Assembly: GCF_002101705.1 (NCBI RefSeq)
Contig: NZ_LQPC01000031.1
Location: 62,001 to 126,000, forward strand
Reading direction: 5' to 3'
Length of the DNA stretch: 64,000 bases
Source of the DNA: Mycolicibacterium iranicum
GTDB lineage: Bacteria > Actinomycetota > Actinomycetes > Mycobacteriales > Mycobacteriaceae
Positions 44,360-55,631 of the stretch are shown piece by piece. A program made the translations under genes and the position numbers. Position 1 is the first letter of the stretch; every line of letters begins with the position of its first letter. The notes under the pieces were generated by a model, which was not told the origin of the DNA, did not search any database, and saw only the letters and a program-made list of their open reading frames with translations.

Positions 44360-45821
44360 TCCGCTCCTGCTGGCGTGGTCGCTTATGCGGCCGAAGGTTT
44401 CGCGTGTCGCACTCGCCGTCGCACTCGGCGCGCTGTCGCTCGGCAGCGCACTCGCCCTGACCGCGGTGTCGGCCTGGCTGATCACCCGCGCATGGGAGAT
44501 GCCGCCCGTATTGACCCTGACCGTCGCCGCCGTCACCGTGCGTGCTCTGGGAATCTCACGCGGACTTCTCGGCTACTGCGAACGGCTGGTCTCCCACGAC
44601 ACGGCGCTGCGTGCAGCAGCCGGTGCGCGCGAACGACTCTTCACCCGGCTGGCCACCGGATCAGACGATGCCGTGATGTGGCGCAGCAGCGGCGATCTCG
44701 TCGCACGGGTAGGCAACGGCGTCGACGAACTCGCCGACGTTCTCGTGCGTGCCGTGGTGCCGATCGGCGTCGCGGCGGCCCTCGGAGTGTGCGCCGTCGC
44801 GACGGTCGCCGTCATCTCCCCCGCGGCGGGGGCCGTGCTGGCGCTGTGCATGACGGTCGCCGGCGTCGCCGCACCCGCAATGGCCGCGCGGGCTGCGCTG
44901 GCTGCTGAAAATGTTGCGGTTGAACATCATTCGCGCCGTGACGCCGCTGCGCTGCTCGCCCTCGAGCACGCGCCCGAGCTTCGTGTCAGCGGGCGCCTGT
45001 CCGGCGTCATCGCCGCCGCAGCCGACGAGCAACGCCGCTGGGGCCGCGCGATCGACCGGGCCGCCGCGCCGGCGGCTATCGCGGCGGCAGCGCCCACCGC
45101 GGCGATCGGGGTGAGCGTCCTCGGCGCAGCGCTGGCCGGAATCGCGCTGTCCGACAGCGTCGCCCCCACTACGGTCGCGATCCTGATGCTGGTGCCGCTC
45201 GCCGCCTTCGAAGCCACCTCCGCGTTGCCCGGCGCCGCGATCGCGCTGATCCGCGGCCGCATCGCCGCACAGCGTCTGCTCACACTGACCGAGCCTGTCG
45301 ACGACGACCGCAGGCCCGCCGTCACACCGCTGAACCTGCAACCCGGCGACCGCGTCGCCGTCGTCGGACCCTCCGGCTGCGGCAAGACCACACTGCTCAT
45401 GCGCACCCCGGGAGTCTTCTTCGCCGAAGACGCACATCTGTTCTCCACCACGGTCCGCGACAACCTGCTGGTAGCCCGCGGTGACGCCACCGACGACGAA
45501 CTCGTGGACGCTTTGCAGCGCGCCGGCCTCGGGGAATGGCTCGACCAGCAGCCTGAGGGACTGTCGACGGTGCTCGTCGGTGGGGCCGCCGCGGTGTCAG
45601 CCGGTCAGCGACGACGGCTACTGCTTGCACGCGCGTTGACCTCGACCGCCCAAACGGTGCTTCTCGACGAACCGACCGAGCATCTCGATGCCTCCGACGC
45701 CGACGAGATCATGGCCCAGCTACTGACGCCCGGTGCGTTGTTCGGAACGGAACGAACTGTCGTCGTTGCGACTCATCACCCGCCGGAAAACGTGTCCGTA
45801 GAGGTAATCTCACCGGCATGA
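44346..45821 (+). CDS. cydC: ABC exporter CydC (cytochrome bd assembly), shortened ATPase domain
   Basis: A 491-residue partner of CydD. Six membrane helices (residues about 12-310) precede an ATPase domain with Walker A VVGPSGCGKTTLLM, a degenerate signature VSAGQRRRLLLARAL and Walker B VLLDEPTEHLD. Between Walker A and the AHLFSTTVRDNLL segment there are only about 17 residues instead of the usual 40-45. The Q-loop glutamine is replaced (FFAEDAHLF). The frame is intact, so this looks like an in-frame deletion in a probably non-catalytic nucleotide site. The GTG at 44346 gives SRRDPLLLAWSLMRP, a CydC-type start. Other CydC proteins are roughly 550-580 residues. Confidence 0.9.
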   Translation: MSRRDPLLLAWSLMRPKVSRVALAVALGALSLGSALALTAVSAWLITRAWEMPPVLTLTVAAVTVRALGISRGLLGYCERLVSHDTALRAAAGARERLFTRLATGSDDAVMWRSSGDLVARVGNGVDELADVLVRAVVPIGVAAALGVCAVATVAVISPAAGAVLALCMTVAGVAAPAMAARAALAAENVAVEHHSRRDAAALLALEHAPELRVSGRLSGVIAAAADEQRRWGRAIDRAAAPAAIAAAAPTAAIGVSVLGAALAGIALSDSVAPTTVAILMLVPLAAFEATSALPGAAIALIRGRIAAQRLLTLTEPVDDDRRPAVTPLNLQPGDRVAVVGPSGCGKTTLLMRTPGVFFAEDAHLFSTTVRDNLLVARGDATDDELVDALQRAGLGEWLDQQPEGLSTVLVGGAAAVSAGQRRRLLLARALTSTAQTVLLDEPTEHLDASDADEIMAQLLTPGALFGTERTVVVATHHPPENVSVEVISPA

Positions 45822-46291
45822 GCGAACCGCCGCCCCCTCCTCCTGGCACTTATCCGGGCGGCTATCCGCCGCAGCCGTACGGCGGTTACCCGCCCCCCGT
45901 CCCGGTCGCCCCGAAGAACGGACTGGGGACGGCTTCGCTTGTCGTCGCCATCATTTCGCTGTTCACTTTGTTCGGCGGCGTGGTCCTCGGCATCGTCGCC
46001 GTCGTCCTCGGCTTCTTGGGGCGGGGCCGCGTCAAGCGCGGCGAAGCCACCAATGGTGGCGTCGCGATGGCCGGCATCGTGCTCGGATTCCTCAGCATCA
46101 TCGTCTCGATCGCCGCGTTCGTCGTCGTCGGCGTTTTCGGTGTCGCGCTCTTCAAAGAAGTCGGCGGCACCGATTACATCGACTGCGTCAACAGGGCCGG
46201 TTCCGACCAGGCTGCCGTGCAGCAGTGCGCTGAAGAGTTCACCCAGCGGGTGGAGGACGAGTTCTCCATCACCGTCACGCCGACACCTTAG
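45818..46291 (+). CDS. DUF4190 membrane protein with Pro/Gly/Tyr-rich N-terminus
   Basis: A 157-residue protein. The low-complexity N-terminus (SEPPPPPPGTYPGGYPPQPY) is followed by two membrane helices (ASLVVAIISLFTLFGGVVLG and MAGIVLGFLSIIVSIAAFVV) around a basic loop GRGRVKRGEA. It ends in an extracytoplasmic domain with two cysteines (YIDCVNRAG, VQQCAEEF). The pattern fits DUF4190. Its ATG overlaps the cydC stop (ATGA), so it belongs to the cyd transcript. The function is unknown. Confidence 0.85.
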   Translation: MSEPPPPPPGTYPGGYPPQPYGGYPPPVPVAPKNGLGTASLVVAIISLFTLFGGVVLGIVAVVLGFLGRGRVKRGEATNGGVAMAGIVLGFLSIIVSIAAFVVVGVFGVALFKEVGGTDYIDCVNRAGSDQAAVQQCAEEFTQRVEDEFSITVTPTP

Positions 46292-46297
46292 GCCCTG

Positions 46298-47158
46298 TCA
46301 CGGGAAGTGCTTGACGATCCCCTCTTGCACGACGGTGGCCAGCGGCTGACCGGCCCGGTCGAAGAAGTGACCTGTGCCGAGGCCACGAGATTCCGCGGCG
46401 ACCGGTGACGTGGTCGAGTAGAGCACCCAGTCGTCGAACCTGATCGGGCGGTGGAACCACACCGTGTGATTGGTGGTGACCGCAAAGATCCGGTCATGGC
46501 CCCACGACAGACCGTGGGTGGTGATGATCGAATCCAGGATCGTGGTGTCCGACGAGTAGACCAGTGCGGCGGCGTGGAGCACCTGGTCGTCGGGCATGAC
46601 GCCCTGGGCCGTCATCCATACCCGGTTGTGGGTGAGCTTGCCGCCCTTGTCGCGCATGATCCATGCCGGATCGTTGGTGTAGCGCCATTCGATCGGCCGC
46701 AGCGCGTTGACGAAGAGCGGAACGATCTCCTCGTACCCGCGCAGCAGATGATCGATCGGTGGCACGGCCTCCGGGTCGTCGATCATGGGCGGCTCGACGC
46801 CGTGTTCGAGTCCTGCACCGCCGGACAGGTACGAGACCAACGCAGTCGTCAGGAGCTGACCGTTCTGCACGACGTCGACACGACGATTGGCAAACCGGCG
46901 TTCGTCGCGCAGCCGCACCACGTGGAACTCAAGGTCCTGCTCTGGGTCGCCGCCCGCGATGAAATGCACCGACAGCGCGCTCGGCGCCGTGGGGTGGTTC
47001 AGGCTGCGGCTGGCCGCCACGAACGCCTGGGCCATCATCTGCCCGCCGAAGGTTCTGACCGGGTTCTTGCTCGGATGAACTCCGATGAAGGTGCGGTCGT
47101 CGACACGTTCCAGGTCGAGGATCGCCAGGAGCTCGTCGAAATCTGCGTGCCCTGGCAA
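46298..47158 (-). CDS. tesB: Acyl-CoA thioesterase II
   Basis: TesB hydrolyses acyl-CoA to fatty acid and CoA. The 286-residue double-hotdog protein has SKNPVRTFGGQMMAQAFVAA at the N-terminal hotdog and a C-terminal half with LDSIITTHGLSWGHDRIFAV and NHTVWFHRPIRFDDWVLYST, carrying the Asp/Thr/Gln active-site regions of the family. The start is TTG at 47158. AGGAGG 8 bases upstream supports it, and no ATG or GTG fits the family start. It follows pyk by 19 bases, as in M. tuberculosis (Rv1618, Rv1617). Confidence 0.94.
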   Translation of the reverse strand: MPGHADFDELLAILDLERVDDRTFIGVHPSKNPVRTFGGQMMAQAFVAASRSLNHPTAPSALSVHFIAGGDPEQDLEFHVVRLRDERRFANRRVDVVQNGQLLTTALVSYLSGGAGLEHGVEPPMIDDPEAVPPIDHLLRGYEEIVPLFVNALRPIEWRYTNDPAWIMRDKGGKLTHNRVWMTAQGVMPDDQVLHAAALVYSSDTTILDSIITTHGLSWGHDRIFAVTTNHTVWFHRPIRFDDWVLYSTTSPVAAESRGLGTGHFFDRAGQPLATVVQEGIVKHFP

Positions 47159-47177
47159 CTGCGGCCCCTCCTGAGGT

Positions 47178-48596
47178 CTAGACGTCGTCCTCCCCGATGC
47201 GGTGGACGTGGATCAGATTCGTCGACCCTACTGTGCCCGGCGGGGCGCCTGCGACGATGACCACCAGGTCTCCGCGCTTGTAACGACCGAGCTCGAGCAT
47301 CGACTTGTCGACCTGCCGGATCATGCCGTCCGTGGTCTCGATGTGCGGCACGATGAACGTCTCGGTCCCCCAGGTCAACGCGAGCTGGCTGCGCACCTCG
47401 GGCAGCGACGTGAACGCCAGCACCGGCAGCGGCGTATGCAGCCGGGCCAGACGGCGGACCGTGTCGCCGGATTGGGTGAACGCGACCAGCGCCTTGGCAT
47501 CGAGACGCTCGCCGATGTCGCGTGCGGCGTAGGAGATGACACCGCGCTTGGTCCGCGGGGTGTGCGTCAACGGCGGCGCGGCCACCGAGTTCTCTTCGAC
47601 CGCGCTGACGATGCGGGCCATGGTCCGCACCGTCTCGAACGGAAACTTGCCGACCGAGGTCTCCCCCGACAGCATCACCGCATCGGCGCCGTCGAGCACC
47701 GCGTTGGCGACGTCGGACGCCTCGGCGCGGGTCGGGCGGGAATTCTCGATCATCGACTCCAGCATCTGAGTCGCGACGATGACGGGTTTGGCGTTCTCCC
47801 TTGCCATTTGGATGGCACGCTTCTGCACCAGCGGCACCTCTTCGAGCGGTAGCTCGACGCCGAGATCGCCGCGAGCGACCATGATCGCGTCGAAGGCCAG
47901 CACGATGGCCTCCAGATTGTCGATCGCCTCCGGCTTCTCCAGCTTCGCGATGACGGGCACCCGTCGTCCCACCCGGTCCATCACCTCGTGCACCAGCTCG
48001 ACGTCGGCGGGTGACCGCACGAAGGACAGCGCAACCAGGTCGACGCCGAGGCGCAGCGCAAACTCGAGATCGTCGATGTCCTTCTCCGAGAGCGCAGGCG
48101 CCGAGACGTTCATGCCGGGCAGCGACATGCCTTTGTTGTTGCTGACCTTGCCGCCCTCGGTGACGGTGCAGACCACGTCGCTGCCGTCGATGTGCTCGAC
48201 CACCAGGCCGACGTTGCCGTCGTCGACGAGGACGCGGTCACCGGGCTTGGCGTCCTGGGCCAACCGCTTGTAGGTGGTCGACACGCGGTCGTGGGTGCCC
48301 TCGAAGTCTTCGACGGTGATCCGCACCGTCTCACCATTGACCCACTCGGTGGGACCGTCGGCGAAGCGACCAAGCCGGATCTTCGGTCCCTGCAGGTCGG
48401 CGAGGATCCCGACGGCCCTTCCGGTCGCGTCGGACGCCGAGCGGACGCGCTTGTAGTTCGCTTCGTGGTCGGGGTAGTCCCCATGGCTGAAGTTCAGCCG
48501 GGCAACGTCCATTCCGGACTCCACCAGCTGCTTGACAGCGTTGTCCGAGGCGGTTGCGGGGCCAAGCGTACAGACGATTTTTCCGCGTCTAGTCAC
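47178..48596 (-). CDS. pyk: Pyruvate kinase
   Basis: Pyruvate kinase converts phosphoenolpyruvate and ADP to pyruvate and ATP. The 472 residues include the start [33 protein letters not shown], the active-site signature [18 protein letters not shown] and the metal/substrate segment [18 protein letters not shown]. The C-terminal allosteric domain is present ([20 protein letters not shown]). The start is a GTG at 48596. TATGCT lies 8 bases upstream, so the leader is absent or very short. It sits between tesB and gltD on one strand. Confidence 0.97.
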   Translation of the reverse strand: MTRRGKIVCTLGPATASDNAVKQLVESGMDVARLNFSHGDYPDHEANYKRVRSASDATGRAVGILADLQGPKIRLGRFADGPTEWVNGETVRITVEDFEGTHDRVSTTYKRLAQDAKPGDRVLVDDGNVGLVVEHIDGSDVVCTVTEGGKVSNNKGMSLPGMNVSAPALSEKDIDDLEFALRLGVDLVALSFVRSPADVELVHEVMDRVGRRVPVIAKLEKPEAIDNLEAIVLAFDAIMVARGDLGVELPLEEVPLVQKRAIQMARENAKPVIVATQMLESMIENSRPTRAEASDVANAVLDGADAVMLSGETSVGKFPFETVRTMARIVSAVEENSVAAPPLTHTPRTKRGVISYAARDIGERLDAKALVAFTQSGDTVRRLARLHTPLPVLAFTSLPEVRSQLALTWGTETFIVPHIETTDGMIRQVDKSMLELGRYKRGDLVVIVAGAPPGTVGSTNLIHVHRIGEDDV

Positions 48597-48623
48597 GACT
48601 CCTGAGCATAGTCGTTAATCGAT

Positions 48624-50132
48624 TCAGACGACGGCCAGCGGTAGGGCTCCCGGCCGCACCGGGGCCGGGAGATCGGATTCACCCATCAGGTACGTGTCGA
48701 CGGCGTGCGCAGCGCTGCGGCCTTCTGCGATCGCCCACACGATCAGCGAGGCGCCGCGATGTGCGTCTCCACACACGAAGACCCCGGGCGCGTCGGTCTG
48801 CCAGTCCGAGCCGCACGACACGGTGCCGCGCCGATTCAGTGTCAGGCCCAACTTGTCGAGCAGCGCCATGTGCTCGACGCCCTCGAAGCCGATCGCGAGC
48901 AGGGCAAGATCGCACGGGATCTCCAGCGACTGCCCGACGGGCACGATACGTCTGCGCCCGGCGTCGTCGCGTTCGACCTGAACCTCGGCGATCACCATGG
49001 CCCGCAGATTCCCTTGCTCGTCCCCGAGGAAGCTCTGCACAGCAACCTCGTACCGGCGCTGGCCACCCTCGGCGTGGGCAGGTGAGAGCCGGGTACGTAA
49101 CACCACCGGCCACATCGGCCACGGCGAGCGGGAGTCGTCGCGGTACTCGGGCGGCTCAGGGTTGTAGTCCAGCTGGGTCACCGAGGCAGCACCCTGCCGG
49201 TGCGCGGTGCCGAGGCAGTCCGCACCGGTGTCGCCGCCGCCGATGATCACGACGTGTTTGCCTGCGGCCGAGATGTCGCTGGCGCCGTCACCTTCGCATT
49301 CCTTGTTGGCCGGCACGAGGTGTTCCATCGCCAGATAGACGCCCTTGAGGTCGCGGCCGGGCACGTCGTTGTCCCGCGCCCGCAGCGCACCGACCGCCAG
49401 CACGACCGCGTCGTGCTGAGCCCTCAACTGCTCGACGGGAAGGTCGACGCCCACCTCGGTTTCAGTGACGAAACGCGTTCCCTCCGCGCGCATCTGAGCG
49501 AGTCGCTGGTTCAGGTAGGACTTCTCCAACTTGTACTCGGGGATGCCGTATCGCATCAGTCCACCGATACGGTCGTCTCGCTCATAGACCGTCACGTCGT
49601 GACCGGCGCGGGTGAGCTGTTGCGCTGCAGCAAGTCCCGCCGGGCCCGAGCCGACGATCGCGACCTTCTTGCCCGTGGAGATCGCGGCGGGCTGAGGTTC
49701 GACGATGCCGTCCATCCAGGCCTGGTCGGCGATGGTCTGTTCGATCCGCTTGATCGTGACGCTGCCACCGGTGTGGTCCTCGGCGATGGACAGCACGCAC
49801 GCCGCCTCGCACGGGGCAGGACAGAGCCTGCCGGTGAACTCCGGGAAATTATTGGTGGCATGCAGACGGTCACTGGCGGCATCCCAGCGGCCGCGCCGCA
49901 CCAGGTCGTTCCACTCGGGAATCAGGTTGCCCAGCGGGCAACCGGCAGTGCCGGAGTGGCAGAACGGGATTCCGCAGTCCATGCAGCGCCGGGCCTGCTG
50001 CGATACCTCGCCGGCACGTTCATGGGGATCTTGGCGTTCGTAGACCTCCCGCCAGTCGCCGACCCGTTCGTCAACAGGGCGCTTCGTGGCTTCCACCCTG
50101 GCCACTTCGAGAAATCCATGCGGATCAGCCAC
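48624..50132 (-). CDS. gltD: Glutamate synthase (NADPH) small subunit
   Basis: GltD passes electrons from NADPH to the large subunit. The 502-residue protein has N-terminal iron-sulfur cysteines in [20 protein letters not shown] and [12 protein letters not shown], an FAD-binding [17 protein letters not shown] and an NADPH-binding [14 protein letters not shown]. The ending [20 protein letters not shown] is the second FAD segment. The GTG at 50132 gives the conserved [20 protein letters not shown]. It overlaps the gltB end by 8 bases. In M. tuberculosis gltBD is elsewhere (Rv3858c-Rv3859c), so this placement is a fast-grower feature. Confidence 0.96.
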   Translation of the reverse strand: MADPHGFLEVARVEATKRPVDERVGDWREVYERQDPHERAGEVSQQARRCMDCGIPFCHSGTAGCPLGNLIPEWNDLVRRGRWDAASDRLHATNNFPEFTGRLCPAPCEAACVLSIAEDHTGGSVTIKRIEQTIADQAWMDGIVEPQPAAISTGKKVAIVGSGPAGLAAAQQLTRAGHDVTVYERDDRIGGLMRYGIPEYKLEKSYLNQRLAQMRAEGTRFVTETEVGVDLPVEQLRAQHDAVVLAVGALRARDNDVPGRDLKGVYLAMEHLVPANKECEGDGASDISAAGKHVVIIGGGDTGADCLGTAHRQGAASVTQLDYNPEPPEYRDDSRSPWPMWPVVLRTRLSPAHAEGGQRRYEVAVQSFLGDEQGNLRAMVIAEVQVERDDAGRRRIVPVGQSLEIPCDLALLAIGFEGVEHMALLDKLGLTLNRRGTVSCGSDWQTDAPGVFVCGDAHRGASLIVWAIAEGRSAAHAVDTYLMGESDLPAPVRPGALPLAVV

Positions 50133-53100
50133 GGCTTGCCTCCATGATCGCTGAGTCGACGTCCCGGCCTTCGGCTTTGGCCATCCGGGTGGCCTGCAGC
50201 ACGCGTTCGTAGTCGCGCGGCATGACCTTGGTGAATTGCGCACTGCGCCTTGGCCAATCAGACAGCAACGACGTGGCCACAGTGCTGCCGGTGTATTTGG
50301 CGTGCTGGGCGACGACCTCGCGCAGCCACAGCAGGTCCTCGGGTTCGAGGCGCTGAAGCTCCACCATGTCGGTGTTCACTCGCTGCGGGTTCAGGCCGAG
50401 CACGAACGCGATACCACCCGACATCCCGGCGGCCATGTTGCGGCCAACCTTGCCGAGCACCACGACCCGCCCGCCTGTCATGTACTCGCAGGCGTGATCC
50501 CCGACGCCCTCGACGACGGTCAACGCGCCGGAGTTGCGTGCCGCGAACCGCTCCCCCACCCGACCGCGCAGGTACAGCTCACCAGAGGTGGCACCGAAGA
50601 GCAGCGTGTTGCCTGCGATCACGTTGTCCTCGGGAAGAAACAGCACGTCGTCCTGGGGCTTGACGATTATCTTGCCGCCCGAGAGTCCCTTGCCCACATA
50701 GTCGTTCGCATCCCCAATGAGTTCGAGCGTGATGCCGGGCGGTAGAAAGGCACCGATCGATTGGCCCGCCGATCCCGTGAGGGTGACGTGGATGGTGTCC
50801 TCCGGCATACCCTGCGCGCCGTAGCGACGCGTCACCTCGCTGCCGAGCAGGGTGCCGACGGTGCGGTTGACATTGCGCACCGGCAGTTCCAGGCGCACCG
50901 GATGTGCGTCCTCGAGGGCGCCTTCGGCGAGTTGGATCAGCGTGCGATCCAGAGCCTGATCCAATCCGTGGTTCTGGTCTCGGGTGCGGACGCGCTGCGC
51001 GTTCACCGCCGGCACCGCGAAGATCGGGCTCAGATCGAGTCCCTTGCTTTTCCAGTGCGCGACTCCGCTGGCCGTGTCGAGGACCTCGGCGTGGCCGACG
51101 GCCTCGTCGATGCTGCGAAAACCCAGTTCTGCCAGATACTTACGAATATCCTCGGCGATGAAGCGGAAGAAGTTCTCGACGAACTCCGGCTTGCCGTTGA
51201 ACCGTGCTCGCAGTTCCGGATTCTGAGTGGCGACGCCGACCGGGCACGTGTCGAGGTGGCAGACACGCATCATGATGCAGCCCGCCACCACCAGGGGCGC
51301 GGTTGCGAAACCGTATTCCTCGGCGCCGAGCAGCATCGCCACCATGACGTCGCGTGCGGTGCGCATACCGCCGTCGCACTGAACGGTGATGCGGTCCCGC
51401 AGGCCGTTGAGCACGAGCGTCTGCTGGGTGTCGGCAAGACCGATCTCCCACGGCGCGCCTGCGTGCTTGAGGCTGGTCAGCGGCGCGGCGCCGGTGCCGC
51501 CGTCATAACCCGAGATCAGCACGACGTCGGCGTGGGCCTTGGAGACACCCGCGGCCACGGTGCCGACGCCGACCGAGCTGACGAGCTTGACATGGATACG
51601 CGCGTCGGCGTTCGCGTTCTTCAGGTCGTGGATCAGCTGCGCGAGATCCTCGATCGAGTAGATGTCGTGGTGCGGCGGCGGCGAGATCAATCCGACGCCC
51701 GGGGTGGAATGCCGGGTCTTGGCAATGTTGGGATACACCTTGTAGCCCGGAAGTTGGCCCCCCTCACCGGGTTTGGCGCCCTGAGCCATCTTGATCTGGA
51801 TGTCGCTGGCGTTGACGAGGTAGTCGCTGGTGACACCGAAGCGCCCCGAGGCAACTTGTTTGACGGCGCTGCGGCGCTTCGGATCGTAGAGCCGGTCGGT
51901 GTCCTCGCCGCCCTCGCCGCTGTTGGATCGCCCGCCCAGATTATTCATGGCGATCGCCATCGTCTCGTGGGCTTCGGCGGAGATGGAGCCGTAGCTCATC
52001 GCGCCGGTGTTGAACCTCTTGACGATCTCGCTCGCAGGTTCGACCTCGTCGAGTGGCACCGGTGGCCGCAGACCCCTCTTGAACTCGAACAGACCTCGCA
52101 GGGCACCACCCTCCCGCGAGAGCCGGTTGACCTCCTCGGAATACTGTTCGAAAACCTGATAGCGGCCGGTGCGTGTCGAATGTTGAAGCAGAAAGACCAC
52201 TTCCGGGGTGAACAAATGGAGCTCACCTTCACGGCGGAACGCGTACTCGCCGCCCACTTCGAGGCGGCGGTGCACTCGCTCGGTCGGGTTCTCCGGGTAG
52301 GCGCGGCGGTGCCGCAACTTGACCTCTTCGGCGATGACATCGAGGCCGATACCACCGAGCTGGGTCGGTGTCCCGGTGAAGTACTCGTCGATGACGTCCC
52401 TGTCGATGCCGACAGCCTCGAACGCCTGCGCGGCGGTGTAGGACGCGACGGTGGAGATACCCATCTTGCTCATCACCTTCATGACGCCCTTGCCCAGCGC
52501 CTTGAGGTAATTGCGCACCGCCGCAGTCGGTTCGACGCCGGTGAGTTCGCCTTCGCGAATCAGGTCCTCGATCGATTCGAACGCCAGATACGGATTGACC
52601 GCGGCGGCGCCGAAACCGATCAGCATCGCGATGTGGTGCACTTCGCGGGCATCGCCGGATTCGACGACCAGCGCGACGGTGGTGCGCTCCTTGGTGCGCA
52701 CCAGATGGTGGTGGACAGCCGAGACCGCAAGTAGTGACGGGATCGGCGCCTTGGTGTGATCGGAGTCGCGGTCTGAAATGACCAGTGTCCGTGCACCTTT
52801 GCCGATCGCTTCGCAGGCACGCTGCCGAAGGTCCTCCAATGCGTCGGCCAGGCCGTCACCGCCTCGCTCGACGTCGTAGAGGGCCCTGAGCACCGCGGTG
52901 CGCAAACCTGGGTGTTCGCCGTCGTCGTTGATGTGGACGATCTTGCCGAGCTCGTCGTTGTCGAGTACCGGCCAGGTGAGCTTGATCTGGCGGCACGACG
53001 CGGCGCCGGGTTCGAGAAGGTTCTGTTCGGGCCCCATGATCCGGGCCATCGACGTGACGACCTCTTCGCGGATGGCGTCCAGCGGAGGGTTGGTCACCTG

Positions 53101-54672
53101 CGCGAACAGTTCGACGAAATAGTCGTAGAGCAGCTTGGAGCGTTGTGACAGCACGGCGGCCGGGGTGTCGGTGCCCATCGATCCCAACGGCTCTGCACCG
53201 GAGGCTGCCATCGGCGTGAGCAGAATGCGCAGATCTTCCTCGGTGTAGCCGAAGCTCACTTGGCGGCGCACCACCGACTCGTGGTTGGGCTGGATGTGGG
53301 CACGGTCGGGCAGCGTCTTGAGCTCGAGAAGGCCGGCGTGCAGCCATTCGTCGTAGGCTTCGGCACCCGCGAGTTCCTCTTTGATCTCGTCGTCTGGGAC
53401 GATGCGCCCTGCGGCGGTGTCGACCAGGAGCATCTTGCCGGGTTGCAGCCGGCCTTTGGCCACGATCTCGGACGAAGGCACGTCGAGAACGCCGCTCTCG
53501 CTGGCGAGGATGATGCGATCGTCGATGGTGCGCCACCAACGTCCCGGCCGTAATCCGTTGCGGTCCAGCACCGCTCCGACAAGCGTGCCGTCGGTGAAGG
53601 TGACGCAGGCAGGTCCGTCCCACGGCTCCATCAGGGAGGCGTGGAACTGCCAGAAGGCCCGTTCGGCGGGGTCCATGACGGTGTTGTTCTCCCACGCCTC
53701 GGGGATCATCATGAGCACGGCGTGGGGCAGGCTGCGGCCGCCGAGATGCAGCAGTTCGAGGACTTCGTCGAACGAGGCGGAATCGGACGCCCCCGGAGTA
53801 CAGATCGGCGACAGCCGGCTCAGGTCTCCCGGGATTTTGCTGCTGGCCAGCATGGCTTCGCGCGCGTGCATGCGATTGCGGTTGCCGCGCACGGTGTTGA
53901 TCTCGCCGTTGTGGGCGACGAAGCGGAACGGGTGCGCCAGCGGCCAGGACGGGAACGTGTTGGTCGAGAAGCGGCTGTGCACGATGGCGATGGCACTGAC
54001 GCAGCGTTCGTCGCGTAGATCCGGAAAGTACTGGGGCAGTTGCATTGTCGTGAGCATGCCCTTGTAAACCATGGTGCGGCTGGACAGCGACGGGAAGTAG
54101 ACACCCGAGCGTTCGGCACGCTTGCGCAGTGGGTACACGCGCCGGTCGAGATCGATTCCGCCGGGTCGGTGTCCGTTGTGTTCGGGCGCAGCGACGAACA
54201 ACTGGGACATGTAGGGCATGCATCCGAGCGCGGTCTGGCCGACCTCGGCGCCGTCAGGGTCCACCGGAACCTCGCGCCAGCCCAGGATCTCGAGTCCCTC
54301 ATCGGCGGCAATGGTGTGGACATTCTCGAGCGCATCCGCTCGAGCTGCGAGGTCCTGAGGCAGGTAGCAGATGCCTGCTGCGAAGGTGTTGCTTCCATCG
54401 GCCGCCGGGGCGGGCAGGTCGAAGTCGACGACGCTGCCGAGCAGATCGGCGGGAAGCTGAATCAGGATGCCTGCCCCGTCACCGCTGTTGGGCTCGGCAC
54501 CAGCAGCGCCACGGTGTTCGAGGTGCTCGAGCGCGATCAGGCCGTCGGTGACGATCGCATGCGATTGCCGGCCTTTGATATCGACGACCATTGCGACACC
54601 ACACGAATCGGCCTCGTTGGCCGGGTCGTAGAGACCTTGGGGTTCGGGCAGCGCCGAGAACAGGATGGACAT
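50125..54672 (-). CDS. gltB: Glutamate synthase large subunit
   Basis: GltB makes two glutamates from glutamine and 2-oxoglutarate. The 1515-residue protein has a class II glutamine amidotransferase domain whose nucleophile is Cys24 in [15 protein letters not shown] after a short propeptide. A central domain follows, then the FMN/2-oxoglutarate synthase domain ([20 protein letters not shown]) with a 3Fe-4S cluster motif [15 protein letters not shown], and a C-terminal GXGXG beta-helix ([20 protein letters not shown]). All required residues are visible. It is the first gene of gltB-gltD and is preceded by a TAGACT -10 and a leader hairpin. Confidence 0.97.
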   Translation of the reverse strand: MSILFSALPEPQGLYDPANEADSCGVAMVVDIKGRQSHAIVTDGLIALEHLEHRGAAGAEPNSGDGAGILIQLPADLLGSVVDFDLPAPAADGSNTFAAGICYLPQDLAARADALENVHTIAADEGLEILGWREVPVDPDGAEVGQTALGCMPYMSQLFVAAPEHNGHRPGGIDLDRRVYPLRKRAERSGVYFPSLSSRTMVYKGMLTTMQLPQYFPDLRDERCVSAIAIVHSRFSTNTFPSWPLAHPFRFVAHNGEINTVRGNRNRMHAREAMLASSKIPGDLSRLSPICTPGASDSASFDEVLELLHLGGRSLPHAVLMMIPEAWENNTVMDPAERAFWQFHASLMEPWDGPACVTFTDGTLVGAVLDRNGLRPGRWWRTIDDRIILASESGVLDVPSSEIVAKGRLQPGKMLLVDTAAGRIVPDDEIKEELAGAEAYDEWLHAGLLELKTLPDRAHIQPNHESVVRRQVSFGYTEEDLRILLTPMAASGAEPLGSMGTDTPAAVLSQRSKLLYDYFVELFAQVTNPPLDAIREEVVTSMARIMGPEQNLLEPGAASCRQIKLTWPVLDNDELGKIVHINDDGEHPGLRTAVLRALYDVERGGDGLADALEDLRQRACEAIGKGARTLVISDRDSDHTKAPIPSLLAVSAVHHHLVRTKERTTVALVVESGDAREVHHIAMLIGFGAAAVNPYLAFESIEDLIREGELTGVEPTAAVRNYLKALGKGVMKVMSKMGISTVASYTAAQAFEAVGIDRDVIDEYFTGTPTQLGGIGLDVIAEEVKLRHRRAYPENPTERVHRRLEVGGEYAFRREGELHLFTPEVVFLLQHSTRTGRYQVFEQYSEEVNRLSREGGALRGLFEFKRGLRPPVPLDEVEPASEIVKRFNTGAMSYGSISAEAHETMAIAMNNLGGRSNSGEGGEDTDRLYDPKRRSAVKQVASGRFGVTSDYLVNASDIQIKMAQGAKPGEGGQLPGYKVYPNIAKTRHSTPGVGLISPPPHHDIYSIEDLAQLIHDLKNANADARIHVKLVSSVGVGTVAAGVSKAHADVVLISGYDGGTGAAPLTSLKHAGAPWEIGLADTQQTLVLNGLRDRITVQCDGGMRTARDVMVAMLLGAEEYGFATAPLVVAGCIMMRVCHLDTCPVGVATQNPELRARFNGKPEFVENFFRFIAEDIRKYLAELGFRSIDEAVGHAEVLDTASGVAHWKSKGLDLSPIFAVPAVNAQRVRTRDQNHGLDQALDRTLIQLAEGALEDAHPVRLELPVRNVNRTVGTLLGSEVTRRYGAQGMPEDTIHVTLTGSAGQSIGAFLPPGITLELIGDANDYVGKGLSGGKIIVKPQDDVLFLPEDNVIAGNTLLFGATSGELYLRGRVGERFAARNSGALTVVEGVGDHACEYMTGGRVVVLGKVGRNMAAGMSGGIAFVLGLNPQRVNTDMVELQRLEPEDLLWLREVVAQHAKYTGSTVATSLLSDWPRRSAQFTKVMPRDYERVLQATRMAKAEGRDVDSAIMEASRG

Positions 54673-54680
54673 GGGCCTCC

Positions 54681-54732
54681 GCAGTCCTGGTGATGGTCTT
54701 CAGGGACTGCAGCGGCCCGTCGGGCGAGTCTA
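54681..54732 (-). promoter_or_regulatory. Promoter and leader hairpin of gltB
   Basis: TAGACT (54727-54732, reverse strand) can be the -10. The leader of about 48 bases contains GCAGTCC (54704-54710) pairing with GGACTGC (54681-54687), extended past a bulge. The hairpin ends directly at the GGAGG site (54676-54680) before the ATG, so it could modulate ribosome access. Confidence 0.4.
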
Positions 54733-54749
54733 TCAGCGCGGCGGAATGG

Positions 54750-55163
54750 TCACCCGTCGAGAACGGTCGGGACCAGCGGGAATCCCGGAAGATTGCGAAC
54801 GATCGTCCAGGCCACCGCGGCAGCGAAGACGACGGCATAGACGGGCACGGTGAGCGCCGGTTTAGATTGCTGACGGCGCACGAGAACCCACGCGAGGAGA
54901 AGCGGCAGCCCGATGAGGGCGAACGCGTTGTCGACGAACGCCGCCGCCAAGTCGCCGTGCAGCAGGTCATGCGTCATCCGCATTCCCCCGCACGCCGGGC
55001 AGAACCAGCCGGTCAGTTCGTGGAACGGGCATGGCGGGAAGACGAAGTTCGGGCTGTGCGGGTCGCCAATGCCCACGAATGCGAGCGCGCCGACCACCGC
55101 GGCGCCGGTGCCCAGGCCGGCGAGCAGACGGCCCCGGTTGCCGACGCTGGGGTCAGGTGCCAT
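54750..55163 (-). CDS. DUF2752 membrane protein
   Basis: A 137-residue protein with three to four helices and the DUF2752 signature PCPFHELTGWFCPACGGMRM: a conserved Cys-Pro and CPxCG, which might bind metal or sense redox. The ATG at 55163 lies within the last 11 bases of the TM2-domain gene; the frame is open further but into that gene. By position it is the Rv1616 counterpart. The function is unknown. Confidence 0.88.
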   Translation of the reverse strand: MAPDPSVGNRGRLLAGLGTGAAVVGALAFVGIGDPHSPNFVFPPCPFHELTGWFCPACGGMRMTHDLLHGDLAAAFVDNAFALIGLPLLLAWVLVRRQQSKPALTVPVYAVVFAAAVAWTIVRNLPGFPLVPTVLDG

Positions 55164-55602
55164 CGCGCAGCGGGCGACCTTCCGAATCACGCACCTTGTC
55201 GGTCAGGATGAGGACGGCGTCGACGATCCCCCAGACGATGGCGCCAATTCCACAGGTGAGCAGCCCTACCACGAGCTGAATGATGCCGAGCGTCGTGTAT
55301 CCCAGGTAGATGCGTCCGATGCCGACCAGCCCGAACAGGCCGAGAAGCTGGAGCAGGCCGCCGACCACCTTCGATTTTTCCGAGAAGGGTTCACCGGTGA
55401 GCGGATGCCGACCGTATGGCGCCATCGGGTCCATGTAGGCACCGGGATATCCCGTTGCCGGCGGCGGATATGCGCCCGGCGCTGAATAGCCGCCGGGCGG
55501 CGGGGGCGCGTACTGCGGCCCTGGCGGGACGTAGCCGGGCTGTGGCGGCGGAGGCGAATACGGGTTGCCGCCTTCGTTGCCGCTGAATGGAGGCTCGGTC
55601 AT
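55153..55602 (-). CDS. TM2-domain protein with Pro/Gly/Tyr-rich N-terminus
   Basis: A 149-residue protein. Seventy N-terminal residues are low complexity (NPYSPPPPQPGYVPPGPQYA). The TM2 domain follows: LLQLLGLFGLVGIGRIYLGY and VGLLTCGIGAIVWGIVDAVL, two helices joined by the conserved G-x-x-R-F/I-Y-x-G motif. The role is unknown. It overlaps the DUF2752 gene downstream, so both are one transcript. Confidence 0.88.
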   Translation of the reverse strand: MTEPPFSGNEGGNPYSPPPPQPGYVPPGPQYAPPPPGGYSAPGAYPPPATGYPGAYMDPMAPYGRHPLTGEPFSEKSKVVGGLLQLLGLFGLVGIGRIYLGYTTLGIIQLVVGLLTCGIGAIVWGIVDAVLILTDKVRDSEGRPLRDGT

Positions 55603-55631
55603 GGCACCAGAATGCCAGAACCGGCAGATCC

